Shown here: positions 1 through 7,847 of the stretch, piece after piece | How positions within the stretch are numbered: position 1 is the first letter of the stretch | How the letters are laid out: every line of letters begins with the position of its first letter | Origin: Caldifarciminota bacterium | GTDB lineage: Bacteria > Hydrothermota > UBA3072 > B12-G15 | Direction of reading: 5' to 3' | Assembly (NCBI GenBank): GCA_021163525.1 | Contig: JAGGTX010000159.1 | Span: forward strand, 1 to 8,721 | DNA length: 8,721 bases | Program-made: the position numbers and the translations under genes | The notes under the pieces: model-generated | What the model saw: only the letters and a program-made list of their open reading frames with translations | Databases searched by the model: none | What the model was told of the DNA's origin: nothing

Positions 1-354
1 CTTGGTATTCAGGTTGGTGACACAGAAGAAGACATTGATTATTTATCCAGAAAGATTGCCTTCTTAAGAATCTTTGAGAGGGAGGGAAAATTTAACGATT
101 CATTGATGGATATAGGTGGAGAGGCACTTGTTGTATCCCAGTTCACACTCCTTGGAAGGACAGAACGGGGAAACAGGCCGGATTTTTTACTTGCAGAAAA
201 GCCACCAAGGGCAGAGGAAATTTTCAATATGTTCTGTGAAAAACTTTCAGAATATGTTCCTGTTAAGAAGGGCGTTTTTGGAGCGAGGATGGAGGTATCC
301 CTTATAAACGATGGACCCGTTACCATAATCATAGATTCCAGGAGAAAAAAATGA
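1..354 (+). CDS. dtd: D-aminoacyl-tRNA deacylase (Dtd), 5'-truncated by window edge
   Basis: The reading frame is open from base 1 to the TGA at 352-354 and gives 117 residues, beginning LGIQVGDTEEDIDYLSRKIA. The family is about 145-150 residues long, so roughly 30 N-terminal residues lie outside the window. Two active-site signatures of the DTD1 family are visible: SQFTL (residues 45-49 of the fragment) and the Gly-cis-Pro segment NDGPVT near the C-terminus (about 104-109). The TERGNRPDF stretch between them also matches the family. Dtd hydrolyses the ester bond between a D-amino acid (and glycine mischarged on tRNA-Ala) and tRNA, in the cytoplasm, which keeps D-residues out of proteins. Its stop codon overlaps the yicC start (ATGA), so it is very probably co-transcribed and translationally coupled with yicC. 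An internal ATG at 100-102 or 103 is not the real start, because conserved sequence continues upstream of it. Confidence 0.95.
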   Translation, partial: LGIQVGDTEEDIDYLSRKIAFLRIFEREGKFNDSLMDIGGEALVVSQFTLLGRTERGNRPDFLLAEKPPRAEEIFNMFCEKLSEYVPVKKGVFGARMEVSLINDGPVTIIIDSRRKK

Positions 355-1196
355 GAAGCATGACAGGGTATGGGAGAAGAATAGAGGAAATTGATTCTGC
401 CCTTGTATCCTGTGAGATCACCACACTGAATAGCAAGTATCTTGATATGAACATATATGTTCCTGAAACCATGAGACCATTGAAGATTGAGATAGGCGAG
501 ATAATAAGAAAATATATAAAGAGGGGAAAGGTTGACCTGAGAATAGAGATAGTGAATTTTCAGGAACCTCCCATCACCTTTGATGAGGCATTATTACGGA
601 ATTACATGGATGAACTTGAAAGGATAAGGCAGAAGTTGGGTATAAGTCAGGAAATTACCATGGACATGCTTCTGAATCTTCCAGATATTCTCCGGCCAAG
701 GGAGATAGAGAACAGGGAGAGAATTCTGGGACTTGTTGATGATACACTGAGGGATGTTGTTGAGATGAGGGAAAGAGAGGGTGAAAATCTGAGAAAATCC
801 CTTGAGGAGAAGATAAAATTCATGCAGGATGAAATTGATAAGATTATCAATGAGACGAGTTCTGCCCTTGTTAAGAAGAAAGAGGAGATTTATCAGAAAC
901 TAAAGTCCCTCAGTGAACTTGGCCTTTCTATTTCAAAGGAGGACATTGAATTTCTTGGATTCAGGGGCGATGTTGATGAGGAGGTTATCAGGTTGAAAAG
1001 CCACCTTGACCTGCTATCTGATTTAATAAATCGGGAAGGCCCTGTTGGTAAGAAGATTAACTTTGTTCTTCAGGAGATAATGAGGGAGGTGAACACCATA
1101 GGTTCAAAGGCAATACTTCCAGGCACTGTTCACAGGATAATAGGTATTAAAGAAAAGGTGGACGAAATCAAAGAGCAGGGGATGAACATAGAATGA
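351..1196 (+). CDS. yicC: YicC/YloC family endoribonuclease
   Basis: This 281-residue protein is close to the usual family length of about 290. It starts with the hallmark MRSMTGYGR (the MTGYGR box is at 4-9). An N-terminal YicC domain contains RGKVDL (58-63), a charged helical middle region contains REGENL (142-147), and the C-terminal DUF1732 region has DVDEEVIRLKSHL (207-219) followed by the signature LQEIMREVNTIGSKA (240-254). Family members in E. coli and Bacillus (YicC/YloC) are cytoplasmic endoribonucleases linked to mRNA and small-RNA turnover; that is family knowledge, not visible here. The start is the ATG of the ATGA overlap with dtd, six bases after an AGGAG Shine-Dalgarno at 340-344. 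yicC lies next to gmk in many bacteria, including Bacillus, where remA sits between them; here no remA intervenes and the two genes overlap by 4 bases. Confidence 0.95.
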   Translation: MRSMTGYGRRIEEIDSALVSCEITTLNSKYLDMNIYVPETMRPLKIEIGEIIRKYIKRGKVDLRIEIVNFQEPPITFDEALLRNYMDELERIRQKLGISQEITMDMLLNLPDILRPREIENRERILGLVDDTLRDVVEMREREGENLRKSLEEKIKFMQDEIDKIINETSSALVKKKEEIYQKLKSLSELGLSISKEDIEFLGFRGDVDEEVIRLKSHLDLLSDLINREGPVGKKINFVLQEIMREVNTIGSKAILPGTVHRIIGIKEKVDEIKEQGMNIE

Positions 1197-1795
1197 TAAT
1201 TGTTATATCAGGACCTTCTGGTGCTGGCAAAACCACCATCACAAGGAGATTAAGAAAGCTGGACAATGTATTCTACTCTGTTTCTGTTACAACAAGGCCT
1301 AAGAGAGAAAATGAGGTTGAAGGATTTGATTACAGGTTTGTGGATGTAGAAACTTTTAAAAAATGGGTTGATGAGGGTAGGTTTTTAGAGTATGCACCTG
1401 TTTATGGGAATTATTACGGAACACTGAAAAAACCTGTTGAGCAGGCACTCCAGAAGGGCAAAATTGTTCTTATGGACATTGATACAAAGGGTTCTCTCAG
1501 GGTAAAGCAAATATTCAAGGATGAAGCAGTGCTTCTCTTTTTAATCACTGATTCTGTTGAGACCCTGAAAGAGAGGTTAATAGGGAGGGGAACAGACCCC
1601 CCGGAGGTAAGGGAGAGAAGATTGAATAACTTGAAAGACGAACTTGAAGATGGAAAGAAATTTGACTACATAATAAAAAATATTTCTATTGATGATGTCA
1701 TCAATGCAATCCATTCAATAATACGAGCGGAAGAATTGAAAAGCATAAGGAACCAGGATATAATAAACAAACTACTTTCAGACCTCGGCTCTTAA
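1193..1795 (+). CDS. gmk: Guanylate kinase
   Basis: Guanylate kinase uses ATP to phosphorylate GMP (and dGMP) to GDP (dGDP) in the cytoplasm, an essential step of purine nucleotide supply. The 200-residue length is typical. Visible motifs in order are the Walker A loop GPSGAGKTT (7-15), the GMP-binding VTTRPKR with following GFDYRF (32-49), the EYAPVYGNYYGT segment (66-77) that contacts the guanine base, the Walker B-like VLMDIDTKG (92-100), and the lid region with RLIGRGTDPPEVRERR (128-143). No catalytic residue appears to be missing. The start is the ATG in the ATGA overlap with yicC, with AGGGGA at 1177-1182 ten bases upstream as a ribosome site. The gene that often follows gmk, rpoZ (omega subunit), is absent; instead a 53-base gap leads to mreB. 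Confidence 0.97.
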   Translation: MIIVISGPSGAGKTTITRRLRKLDNVFYSVSVTTRPKRENEVEGFDYRFVDVETFKKWVDEGRFLEYAPVYGNYYGTLKKPVEQALQKGKIVLMDIDTKGSLRVKQIFKDEAVLLFLITDSVETLKERLIGRGTDPPEVRERRLNNLKDELEDGKKFDYIIKNISIDDVINAIHSIIRAEELKSIRNQDIINKLLSDLGS

Positions 1796-1802
1796 AAAAT
1801 CA

Positions 1803-1830
1803 TTGACATAAGTTTTTGGAACTGTAATAT
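1803..1830 (+). promoter_or_regulatory. Putative sigma-70-type promoter for the mreBCD-mrdA operon
   Basis: In the only real gap of the + strand gene run there is a perfect -35 hexamer TTGACA at 1803-1808 and a partial -10 hexamer TAATAT at 1825-1830 (4 of 6 consensus positions), separated by 16 bases. A second reading of the -10 element, TGTAAT at 1823-1828 (5 of 6), leaves only 14 bases and is less likely. If used, transcription would start near 1837, directly at the Shine-Dalgarno of mreB. This is an inference from base matches alone; readthrough from gmk is also likely because no terminator is visible in the gap. Confidence 0.45.
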
Positions 1831-1837
1831 CCAGAAA

Positions 1838-1845
1838 AAGGAGGT
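1838..1845 (+). promoter_or_regulatory. Strong Shine-Dalgarno of mreB
   Basis: AAGGAGGT is a full-length complement of the conserved 3' end of 16S rRNA. It lies three bases before the mreB ATG (four counted from the GGAGG core), a slightly short spacing. It fixes the mreB start at 1849, and no alternative ATG lies nearby in frame. Confidence 0.8.
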
Positions 1846-1848
1846 TAA

Positions 1849-2889
1849 ATGGGTTTCAGGTTTTCCTTTCCAGGTTTGATATCCACTGACCTTGCCATTG
1901 ACCTCGGCACGGCAAATACACTTATTTATCTCCCTGAAAGGGGGATAGTCTTGAATGAACCATCCGTTGTTGCAGTTGATAGCAACACAAATCGCTCAAT
2001 AGCGGTTGGCCTGGAGGCAAAGAAAATGCTTGGAAGAACCCCTGAGGAGATAACCGCAATAAGACCAATGAAGGATGGGGTGATTGCTGACTTTGAGATG
2101 GTGGAAGTGATGTTGAGAGGTTTCATTGATAAAGTATCCATGAGGAAACTCTTTTTAAGGCCAAGGGTTGTTGTTGCTGTCCCTTCGGGTATCACCGCGG
2201 TTGAGATGAGGGCAGTGAGGGATTCAGTTGAGCATGCTGGTGCAAGGGAGGTATTCCTGATTGCGGAACCAGTTGCTGCTGCAATTGGTGTTGGACTACC
2301 GGTCCAGACCCCCACAGGGAACATGATTGTTGATATTGGTGGAGGAACGACAGAGATTGCAGTAATTGCGCTTTCCGGGATAGTCGCAAAGATCTCCATC
2401 AGGGTTGGTGGTGATGAGATGGACCAGGCAATAGCAAACTTCATAAAGAAAAAATACAACCTTCTAATTGGGGATGCAACAGCTGAGGAGATCAAAATGA
2501 ATGTTGGTTCAGCATTCCCACTTGATGAGGAAAAGGATATGGAGGTGAGGGGGATTGACCTTGTCAGTGGAATCCCAAAGACCATAAAGGTTACATCCAG
2601 AGAGATAAGGAGTGCCCTTGAAAAGCCAGTAAGCCAGATAATAAATGCTGTTAAACAGGCCCTTGAGAAAACCCCGCCAGAACTTGCAGCAGATATTGTT
2701 GATAAGGGAATTGTTATGACAGGCGGAGGTTCCCTGTTGAGGGGGCTTGATAAACTCCTCACAGAGGAAACAAACCTTCTCACAAAGGTTGCTGAAAATC
2801 CCCTTGAGTGTGTTGCCAGGGGTGCAGGTTATGTGCTTGAAGATATGGCAAAGTTCAAGGCACTCCTGATGCCTGGCCCAACAAGATGA
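1849..2889 (+). CDS. mreB: Rod shape-determining protein MreB (bacterial actin)
   Basis: MreB is an ATP-binding actin homologue that polymerises at the inner face of the cytoplasmic membrane and guides the elongasome during lateral wall synthesis. The 346 residues match the family length. The actin-fold nucleotide motifs are intact: phosphate-1 DLGTANT (18-24), phosphate-2 VDIGGGTTEIAVIA (161-174) and the adenosine motif MTGGGSLLRGL (290-300). RPMKDGVIADFEM (72-84) and IAEPVAAAIGVGLPV (138-152) are further highly conserved MreB stretches. The hydrophobic N-terminus MGFRFSFPGL may help membrane binding, as short N-terminal helices do in some MreB proteins (inference). It follows a promoter-like gap and overlaps mreC by 4 bases (ATGA), so it heads the elongasome block. 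Only one MreB paralogue is present here. Confidence 0.98.
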   Translation: MGFRFSFPGLISTDLAIDLGTANTLIYLPERGIVLNEPSVVAVDSNTNRSIAVGLEAKKMLGRTPEEITAIRPMKDGVIADFEMVEVMLRGFIDKVSMRKLFLRPRVVVAVPSGITAVEMRAVRDSVEHAGAREVFLIAEPVAAAIGVGLPVQTPTGNMIVDIGGGTTEIAVIALSGIVAKISIRVGGDEMDQAIANFIKKKYNLLIGDATAEEIKMNVGSAFPLDEEKDMEVRGIDLVSGIPKTIKVTSREIRSALEKPVSQIINAVKQALEKTPPELAADIVDKGIVMTGGGSLLRGLDKLLTEETNLLTKVAENPLECVARGAGYVLEDMAKFKALLMPGPTR

Positions 2890-3638
2890 AAAAATCCCTG
2901 AACATTGTTTATGGTGTTATTCTTCTTACAGGAGTGGTTTTTCTCCTTTCAGAGAGGTCTGGCTCTATGATTGGGGAGGGCATAGCATACAGAACAATCC
3001 TTCCATTCAGGGTAATGTTGAACAATTTTCATGAACTCATAAGGGCAAAAGAGGAAAATGATGCCCTTTCAAGGATGGTTGTTGCACTTTCCCTGAAACT
3101 TCAGGAGTTGAGAGAGATTCAGGTTGAGAATCAGAGGCTCAAAAAAATACTTGGGTTTGTTCAGGAGCACCACAGGTTTATACAACCTGTACAGGTGGTG
3201 AACATTCTCACAGAGGCAGATAACACAATAATAATATGCAAAAAAAAACCATATACAATTGTTAAGCCAGATTTACCAGTTGTGGGATACAACGGGCTGA
3301 TTGGTAAGGTTAAAGAGGTGGTTGACGATTATATCAGGATACAGAGCATTGCCCATTCCATGACAAGGGTTTCAGTGATTGATTCAAGGAGCAGGGTGTT
3401 TGGTATTTTGAAATGGGAAGGTGCACTCTATCTACATGGGGTTCCTCTCACAGGAGATGTTAAAGTCGGTGATACACTGGTTACCTCTGGTATGGGTGCT
3501 GTATATCCCAAGGGAATAAATGTAGGTATTATAAAGAAGGTTGTCAGGAACAGGAATGAGTATCAGACAACAATCCTGGTTGAACCCTTTGAAAACCTCT
3601 CCTTCCAGGAAGAAGTATTCGTTCTGGTGAAACCATGA
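2886..3638 (+). CDS. mreC: Rod shape-determining protein MreC
   Basis: MreC is a bitopic membrane protein of the elongasome that binds and activates PBP2 from the periplasmic side. The 250-residue sequence shows the family layout. There is a short positive N-terminus (MKK), one transmembrane helix at about 8-22 (VYGVILLTGVVFLLS), and a coiled-coil-like helix at about 48-90 ending in ENQRLKKILG. A C-terminal beta-barrel domain carries VVGYNGLIGKV (132-142) and the signature GDTLVTSGMGAVYPKGINVG (195-214). The start is the ATG of the ATGA overlap with mreB. I see no good Shine-Dalgarno in front of it, so translation probably depends on ribosomes finishing mreB. It is followed by mreD with the same 4-base overlap. 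Confidence 0.95.
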   Translation: MKKSLNIVYGVILLTGVVFLLSERSGSMIGEGIAYRTILPFRVMLNNFHELIRAKEENDALSRMVVALSLKLQELREIQVENQRLKKILGFVQEHHRFIQPVQVVNILTEADNTIIICKKKPYTIVKPDLPVVGYNGLIGKVKEVVDDYIRIQSIAHSMTRVSVIDSRSRVFGILKWEGALYLHGVPLTGDVKVGDTLVTSGMGAVYPKGINVGIIKKVVRNRNEYQTTILVEPFENLSFQEEVFVLVKP

Positions 3639-4108
3639 GGATATTTATCGCCATAGTTTTTTTTATAATTGTCTGTTTGATTGACCTTGCATTCACTCCA
3701 TATTTTTCACTATTCCACATAAAACCCTATGCCATCATCCTTTTTCTATACTTCTTTACTTTAAAGTTCTCCCCACTTTCTGCCCTTATTGTTGCAGGAT
3801 TTACAGGTTTTCTATACGACATTTTTGCCCCAGACTGGTTTGGACTCCATATTATTGCATTTTCAACCTTTGTTTATGTTGAGATTGCATTGAGGGATAG
3901 GGTGTACTGGGAGAGGATGATTTCACTCCTTTTCCTGTTTGCAGGTGCATTCTTTATCAGGTTGGTGGTGGATGTCCCGTTCTATGCAGGTTTTCTGAAA
4001 GCCTTTACCTCTGTTTTTACCAGTGCTCTACCAGGTGCATTGATAAATCTCCTTGCAGGGCTTGTTGTGAAGATTATAATTGATGCAAAGCAGAAAAATG
4101 CGATATAA
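3635..4108 (+). CDS. mreD: Rod shape-determining protein MreD
   Basis: This is a 157-residue, strongly hydrophobic protein with about five predicted membrane segments: roughly 2-22, 31-46, 50-65, 73-86 and a hydrophobic C-terminal half (about 97-150). Charged loops are short, as in MreD. Sequence conservation in MreD is low, but the pattern IKPYAIILFLYFFTLKFSPLSALIVAGFTGFLYDIFAPDWFG (29-70; segment named by position) has the family's typical Gly-rich GFLYD(I/L) turn. Its position between mreC and mrdA makes the assignment secure. MreD is an integral membrane part of the elongasome that acts with MreC. The start overlaps the mreC stop (ATGA), with a modest GGTGA ribosome site just upstream. 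Its last bases overlap the start of mrdA by 11-26 bases, depending on the mrdA start chosen. Confidence 0.9.
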   Translation: MRIFIAIVFFIIVCLIDLAFTPYFSLFHIKPYAIILFLYFFTLKFSPLSALIVAGFTGFLYDIFAPDWFGLHIIAFSTFVYVEIALRDRVYWERMISLLFLFAGAFFIRLVVDVPFYAGFLKAFTSVFTSALPGALINLLAGLVVKIIIDAKQKNAI

Positions 4109-5819
4109 GGTTCTTGTCTATTTTTTCAGTATTATATTCATTGCTGATTTATTTTACATTCAGGTTATAAAACATTCTGAAAGTTCTCGCCTGGCCATGA
4201 AAAACATTGTGAGGGTTGAACCTTTGCCTGCCTCACGGGGGGTGATTTACGATAGAGATGGAAACATACTTGCTGAATCACACCCTGTTTTTATGTTGCT
4301 TGTGTATCCTGCACTCTTTGGAAAGGAACAGAGGGATTATCTTCTGAAAACCGGGATTGTGAGCAAGGAATTGTTCAAAAGGAAGTTCAAAAGGGAGTAT
4401 AGTGTTATAAGGATGAAGAGGCTCAGCAGGGAAGAGGTAGCGATGATTGAGGAGAATTGTGATAAACTACCAGGGGTTAGAGTGAAGATAGAACCTGTGA
4501 GGTTTTATGCTTATGATTCAATAACATCCCATGTGCTTGGTTATACAGGTGAAATAAGTGAGGCTGAAATCAATCAAAAGAAACTACCACTCCAGAGGGG
4601 TGCAATCATAGGGAAAAGAGGGATAGAAAAGAGATACGATGAGTTTTTGAGAGGGGTTGATGGTGTTGAATACTGGAAGGTGGATGCACTTGGAAGGTTC
4701 ATAGGAAAGGCGGAGGGAATAAAGGATATTCCTCCAGTGAAAGGCGCGGATGTCCATACAACAATAGATGTAAAACTCCAGAGGTATGTTGATTCTCTCT
4801 TCTCCAAGTACAGGAGAGGTGCAGCAGTGGCAATCAACCCTTCCACAGGAGAGATTCTCCTTTACTACTCAAAACCAGGATTTCCAGTGAATGAGATTGT
4901 TTATCACGGTAACGACCTTATATGGAAAGACCTTGTCTCATCCCCTGATGGTCCCCTCTTTGACAGGGTTCTGAAGGGGCAGTATCCACCTGGTTCAATT
5001 TTCAAGGTAATAACCGCAGCAATTGGACTTAAAGAAGGCATAGTTAATGAACACACAAGGTTTAAACCCTGTGATGGTGGGATTTATATAGGGAATAAAT
5101 ATATGGGATGCTGGAGCAAACATGGTTCACTTGATCTTATAGATGCAATCATCCAGTCCTGTGATGTTTACTTTTATCAACTGGGCATGAGCATAGGACT
5201 CACCCTTTTCAGCAAAGATGCAAGGGAAATGGGGTTTGGAAGACCCACAGGTGTGGATATGGATGGAGAAAAGGCAGGTTTGATACCTGATTCTGCCTGG
5301 TTCAATGCCTTTTATGGAACCAGAAACTGGGGGAAAGGTGTTGTTGCAAACCTTGCAATTGGACAGGGAGAGATACTTGTTACACCTCTTCAGGTGGTAA
5401 AATTCTTTGCAGGGCTTGTGAACGGTGGAAAGGCTCCTGTTCCTTACATTGTTAAGAAGATAGTGGATAACAAAGGAGAGGTGTTATATTCACACAAGAT
5501 TGAGTATGAGCAACTTTTAATTGACACCTCTGCTCTTTCTCTTTTGAAAAAGGCAACCATCGGTGTTGTTGAAAATCCGGAGGGGACAGCCCACTGGATA
5601 AGATTGCCAGATATTGTTATTGGTGGGAAGACTGGGACTGCACAGAATCCTCATGGGAAAGACCATTCTTTGTTTGTTGGCTATGCACCTGCTGAAAAGC
5701 CTGAGATAGTTGTTTTCGTTGTTGTTGAGAATGCAGGGCATGGCTCAACAGTTGCTGCACCCATTGCGGCAAGGATAATAAAAAGGTACATTGAGGAAAG
5801 GAGGTTGATAAATGGATAG
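4083..5819 (+). CDS. mrdA: Penicillin-binding protein 2 (elongasome D,D-transpeptidase)
   Basis: Class B PBP2 cross-links new peptidoglycan during lateral growth, working with RodA, MreC and MreB. With the ATG at 4083 it has 578 residues, within the family range. An N-terminal membrane anchor (about 10-29) is followed by the pedestal/dimer domain, with [20 protein letters not shown] (47-66). The transpeptidase domain has all three active-site motifs: S305-I-F-K308 in PPGSIFKV, S359-C-D361, and K516-T-G-T519. Cys330, Cys343 and His347 between motifs one and two resemble the metal-site region of PBP2 proteins (inference). Three starts are possible: TTG 4080, ATG 4083 and ATG 4098 ([10 protein letters not shown]). 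None has a clear Shine-Dalgarno, and all overlap mreD. RodA, the usual neighbour, does not follow; a dCMP deaminase does. Confidence 0.95.
   Translation: MQSRKMRYKVLVYFFSIIFIADLFYIQVIKHSESSRLAMKNIVRVEPLPASRGVIYDRDGNILAESHPVFMLLVYPALFGKEQRDYLLKTGIVSKELFKRKFKREYSVIRMKRLSREEVAMIEENCDKLPGVRVKIEPVRFYAYDSITSHVLGYTGEISEAEINQKKLPLQRGAIIGKRGIEKRYDEFLRGVDGVEYWKVDALGRFIGKAEGIKDIPPVKGADVHTTIDVKLQRYVDSLFSKYRRGAAVAINPSTGEILLYYSKPGFPVNEIVYHGNDLIWKDLVSSPDGPLFDRVLKGQYPPGSIFKVITAAIGLKEGIVNEHTRFKPCDGGIYIGNKYMGCWSKHGSLDLIDAIIQSCDVYFYQLGMSIGLTLFSKDAREMGFGRPTGVDMDGEKAGLIPDSAWFNAFYGTRNWGKGVVANLAIGQGEILVTPLQVVKFFAGLVNGGKAPVPYIVKKIVDNKGEVLYSHKIEYEQLLIDTSALSLLKKATIGVVENPEGTAHWIRLPDIVIGGKTGTAQNPHGKDHSLFVGYAPAEKPEIVVFVVVENAGHGSTVAAPIAARIIKRYIEERRLING
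5798..5805 (+). promoter_or_regulatory. Strong Shine-Dalgarno of the dCMP deaminase, inside mrdA
   Basis: AAGGAGGT, a full-length match to the anti-Shine-Dalgarno, lies within the last codons of mrdA with an ideal six-base spacer to the ATG at 5812. It decides that start and implies efficient initiation of the downstream gene independent of mrdA coupling. Confidence 0.8.
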
Positions 5820-6264
5820 ACCTTCCTGGGATGAGTATTTTATGGAGATCACAGAACTTGTTGCAAAGCGTTCAACCTGTCTCAGAAGGAAGGTTGGAGC
5901 GGTTGTGGTGAAGGATAAGAGAATACTGACAACAGGTTATAATGGCCCTCCAGCAGGCTTGAAACACTGTGATGAACTCGGGGGCTGCCTGAGGGACAAA
6001 CTTGGCATTCCTTCAGGTGAAAGGATGGAATTATCAAGGGCGGTTCATGCAGAGCAGAACGCAATTATACAGGCAGCCAAATATGGAATCTCCATTGATG
6101 GTGCAACTATATATGTGACAAACCATCCATGCTTTATATGTGCAAAGATGCTTATAAATGCAGGGATAAAGCGTATTGTCTATAAAGAGGGGTATCCAGA
6201 TGAATTTGCAAAGGAGATATTGAATGATGCTGGTATAAAGGTTGAACAATTCAAGGGAGGATGA
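5812..6264 (+). CDS. comEB: dCMP deaminase (ComEB-like, zinc-dependent)
   Basis: The 150-residue protein has the cytidine/deoxycytidylate deaminase zinc site: H79-A-E81, where His is a ligand and Glu is the proton shuttle, and P106-C-F-I-C110, where both Cys are ligands. The [20 protein letters not shown] region (41-60) is the substrate-side insert typical of dCMP deaminases of the ComEB/T4 type and separates it from tRNA adenosine deaminase or free cytidine deaminase. The enzyme converts dCMP to dUMP, feeding thymidylate synthesis in the cytoplasm. The start at 5812 is set by a perfect Shine-Dalgarno and overlaps the mrdA stop by 8 bases; its own stop overlaps the in-frame region of the next gene's start. 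Functional linkage to the wall genes is not expected; this looks like shared transcription. The historical name ComEB does not imply competence here, since no comEA or comEC is seen. Confidence 0.92.
   Translation: MDRPSWDEYFMEITELVAKRSTCLRRKVGAVVVKDKRILTTGYNGPPAGLKHCDELGGCLRDKLGIPSGERMELSRAVHAEQNAIIQAAKYGISIDGATIYVTNHPCFICAKMLINAGIKRIVYKEGYPDEFAKEILNDAGIKVEQFKGG
6255..6260 (+). promoter_or_regulatory. Shine-Dalgarno that favours the ATG at 6267 for the ABC1 kinase
   Basis: GGGAGG ends directly before ATG 6261 and six bases before ATG 6267. A zero-base spacer cannot work for 6261, so the second ATG is the more likely start, two codons later. A start at 6261 would have to rely on the ATGA overlap alone. 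Confidence 0.55.
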
Positions 6265-6266
6265 TT

Positions 6267-7847
6267 ATGTTTGGTAATATACTCAGGTTCAGAAAAATAA
6301 TCCTGACTTTTGCAAGGTTCGGTCTCCTTGTTTACCTCCAGAGGATACCATCATTCAGAAGATTTATACCCAGAAGGCTTGAACAGGAGGCACAACTTCC
6401 TGAAGGATTGAGAAAGGCACTTGAAACTCTGGGACCAACCTTTATAAAGATCGGACAGCTCCTTTCAACCAGAGTTGATATTCTTCCACCTGAAATCATC
6501 AGAGAACTCTCAAAACTTCAGGACAGGGTTGAACCTGTACCCTTTGAGGAGATAGAGAATGAGTTGAAGAAAGAGATGGGTGAGAAGTATTCCCATATTG
6601 AAACCATACACAGAGAGCCTGTTGCATCAGCATCACTTGCTCAGGTGCATAGAGGAAGGATTGACGGAAAAGATGTTGTATTCAAGGTGAAGAGACCCGG
6701 GGTGGAAAAAATCATTCATCAGGACCTGAATATACTTTTCTATATTGCAAGGATACTCTCCCGGTTCAGCGAGACATCCTGGGTGAGGCCCCTTGAAATC
6801 TATGGGGAATTCAGGGAATTCATTTTACGGGAGATGAACTTTCTCAATGAGGGGAAAACAATGAAGGTAATTGGAAGGATTATTGGGGAGGAAGGTAGAA
6901 TAATAATCCCAGAACTCCTTGAGGAATACACAACTGAGAACCTCATTGTGATGGAGTACATAGAGGGGAAGAAAATCTCGGAACTTGAAAATCCAGAAGA
7001 GATTATAGAACCTGTTGTTGAATGCTGGATGAAGCAAATCTTTGATATAGGGGTGTTCCACGCGGACCCGCATCCAGGAAATTTTCTTATCAAGGATGGA
7101 AAGATTGTTCTCCTTGATTTTGGATTGACAGGGAGGCTCGATTCTGTTACAAGGCAGGTTTTGTCTTCCATAGTAAGTGCAGTGATTGATATGGACACAT
7201 TCCATATATACAGGGTTTTTTATGAACTCGGGATTATAAAAAGCACCTTTCCAGTTATTGAGTTTGAACTTGAGGCAAGGGAGGTGATTGATACATATCT
7301 TAACACCCCACTTGAGGAGATAAGGATTTTACCAATATATCAAAGGATAAGTTCCACATTTAGAAAGATGGAGATCAAACTTCCAGCAAATCTCTTACTC
7401 CTTGGTAAAACCCTTGTTCAGATTGAGGGTATATGCAGGGAATTGAAGCCCGATTTTGTTCTTGGAGTTCACCTGAAGCCTTACCTTGAGAAGATGTATT
7501 TGAGTGCTTTTCTTTCCTTCAGGGGTGCAAAGGATATATCCGTGATAACCAGAGATACTAAGGAGATAATCCATTCCTTCCCCCGCATCGTATACTTCTC
7601 CAGAGCATTGCTTGAAAGGGGAAGAATTCCCGTAGAGATAGAGTCTTTGAAGGAGGCAATAGATGCACTTGAATACGCAGCAAATACGCTTGCCATAGGT
7701 CTTATAGTTGCTGCAGTTATAATCGGTTCAACCTTTATAATGAGACCCTTAACGAAATTCGCACCTTTAGGTTTGATTGGTTACTCCATTGCTGGAATTT
7801 TTGGTATATGGTTCCTTTACAGGATTATAAGATACAGAAGGTTCTGA
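6267..7847 (+). CDS. ABC1/AarF/UbiB-family atypical protein kinase-like protein
   Basis: This 526-residue protein (528 from ATG 6261) has the UbiB/COQ8 layout. KIGQ at 61-64 is the family-defining KxGQ motif. The Ala-rich nucleotide loop ASASLAQVH (120-128), Lys140 in FKVKRPG, the catalytic HADPHPGN (265-272, Asp267) and the DFG triad (284-286) all follow in order. Two hydrophobic C-terminal helices (about 471-492 and 501-520) anchor it in the membrane. Family members support isoprenoid quinone (ubiquinone) biosynthesis or lipid handling, probably through ATPase rather than protein kinase activity. Many bacteria without ubiquinone also carry one, so no substrate is claimed. The usual ExD motif reads E189-M-N191 here, an Asp-to-Asn change. 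The start follows a GGGAGG site at the end of the dCMP deaminase gene. It is the last gene of the run and meets a convergent gene after 3 bases. Confidence 0.93.
   Translation: MFGNILRFRKIILTFARFGLLVYLQRIPSFRRFIPRRLEQEAQLPEGLRKALETLGPTFIKIGQLLSTRVDILPPEIIRELSKLQDRVEPVPFEEIENELKKEMGEKYSHIETIHREPVASASLAQVHRGRIDGKDVVFKVKRPGVEKIIHQDLNILFYIARILSRFSETSWVRPLEIYGEFREFILREMNFLNEGKTMKVIGRIIGEEGRIIIPELLEEYTTENLIVMEYIEGKKISELENPEEIIEPVVECWMKQIFDIGVFHADPHPGNFLIKDGKIVLLDFGLTGRLDSVTRQVLSSIVSAVIDMDTFHIYRVFYELGIIKSTFPVIEFELEAREVIDTYLNTPLEEIRILPIYQRISSTFRKMEIKLPANLLLLGKTLVQIEGICRELKPDFVLGVHLKPYLEKMYLSAFLSFRGAKDISVITRDTKEIIHSFPRIVYFSRALLERGRIPVEIESLKEAIDALEYAANTLAIGLIVAAVIIGSTFIMRPLTKFAPLGLIGYSIAGIFGIWFLYRIIRYRRF

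Noticed and set aside
1796..1848. Terminator or small RNA between gmk and mreB
   Set aside because: I see no stem-loop in the 53 bases; the sequence is better explained by a promoter and a ribosome site.
1926..2783. Long minus-strand open frame (285 codons) opposite mreB
   Set aside because: It is a shadow of the strongly conserved mreB frame. Its translation is Ser/Thr/Ile/Pro-rich low-grade sequence with no recognisable domain and no ribosome site, and the codon bias of mreB explains the lack of stops.
5812..6264. tRNA adenosine deaminase (TadA) or competence gene instead of dCMP deaminase
   Set aside because: The insert between about 41 and 70, with its extra His/Cys residues, fits deoxycytidylate deaminases. 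No competence genes accompany it.
6800..7205. Two overlapping minus-strand open frames opposite the ABC1 kinase gene
   Set aside because: Both lie wholly inside a gene with intact catalytic motifs, and neither product resembles a known family.
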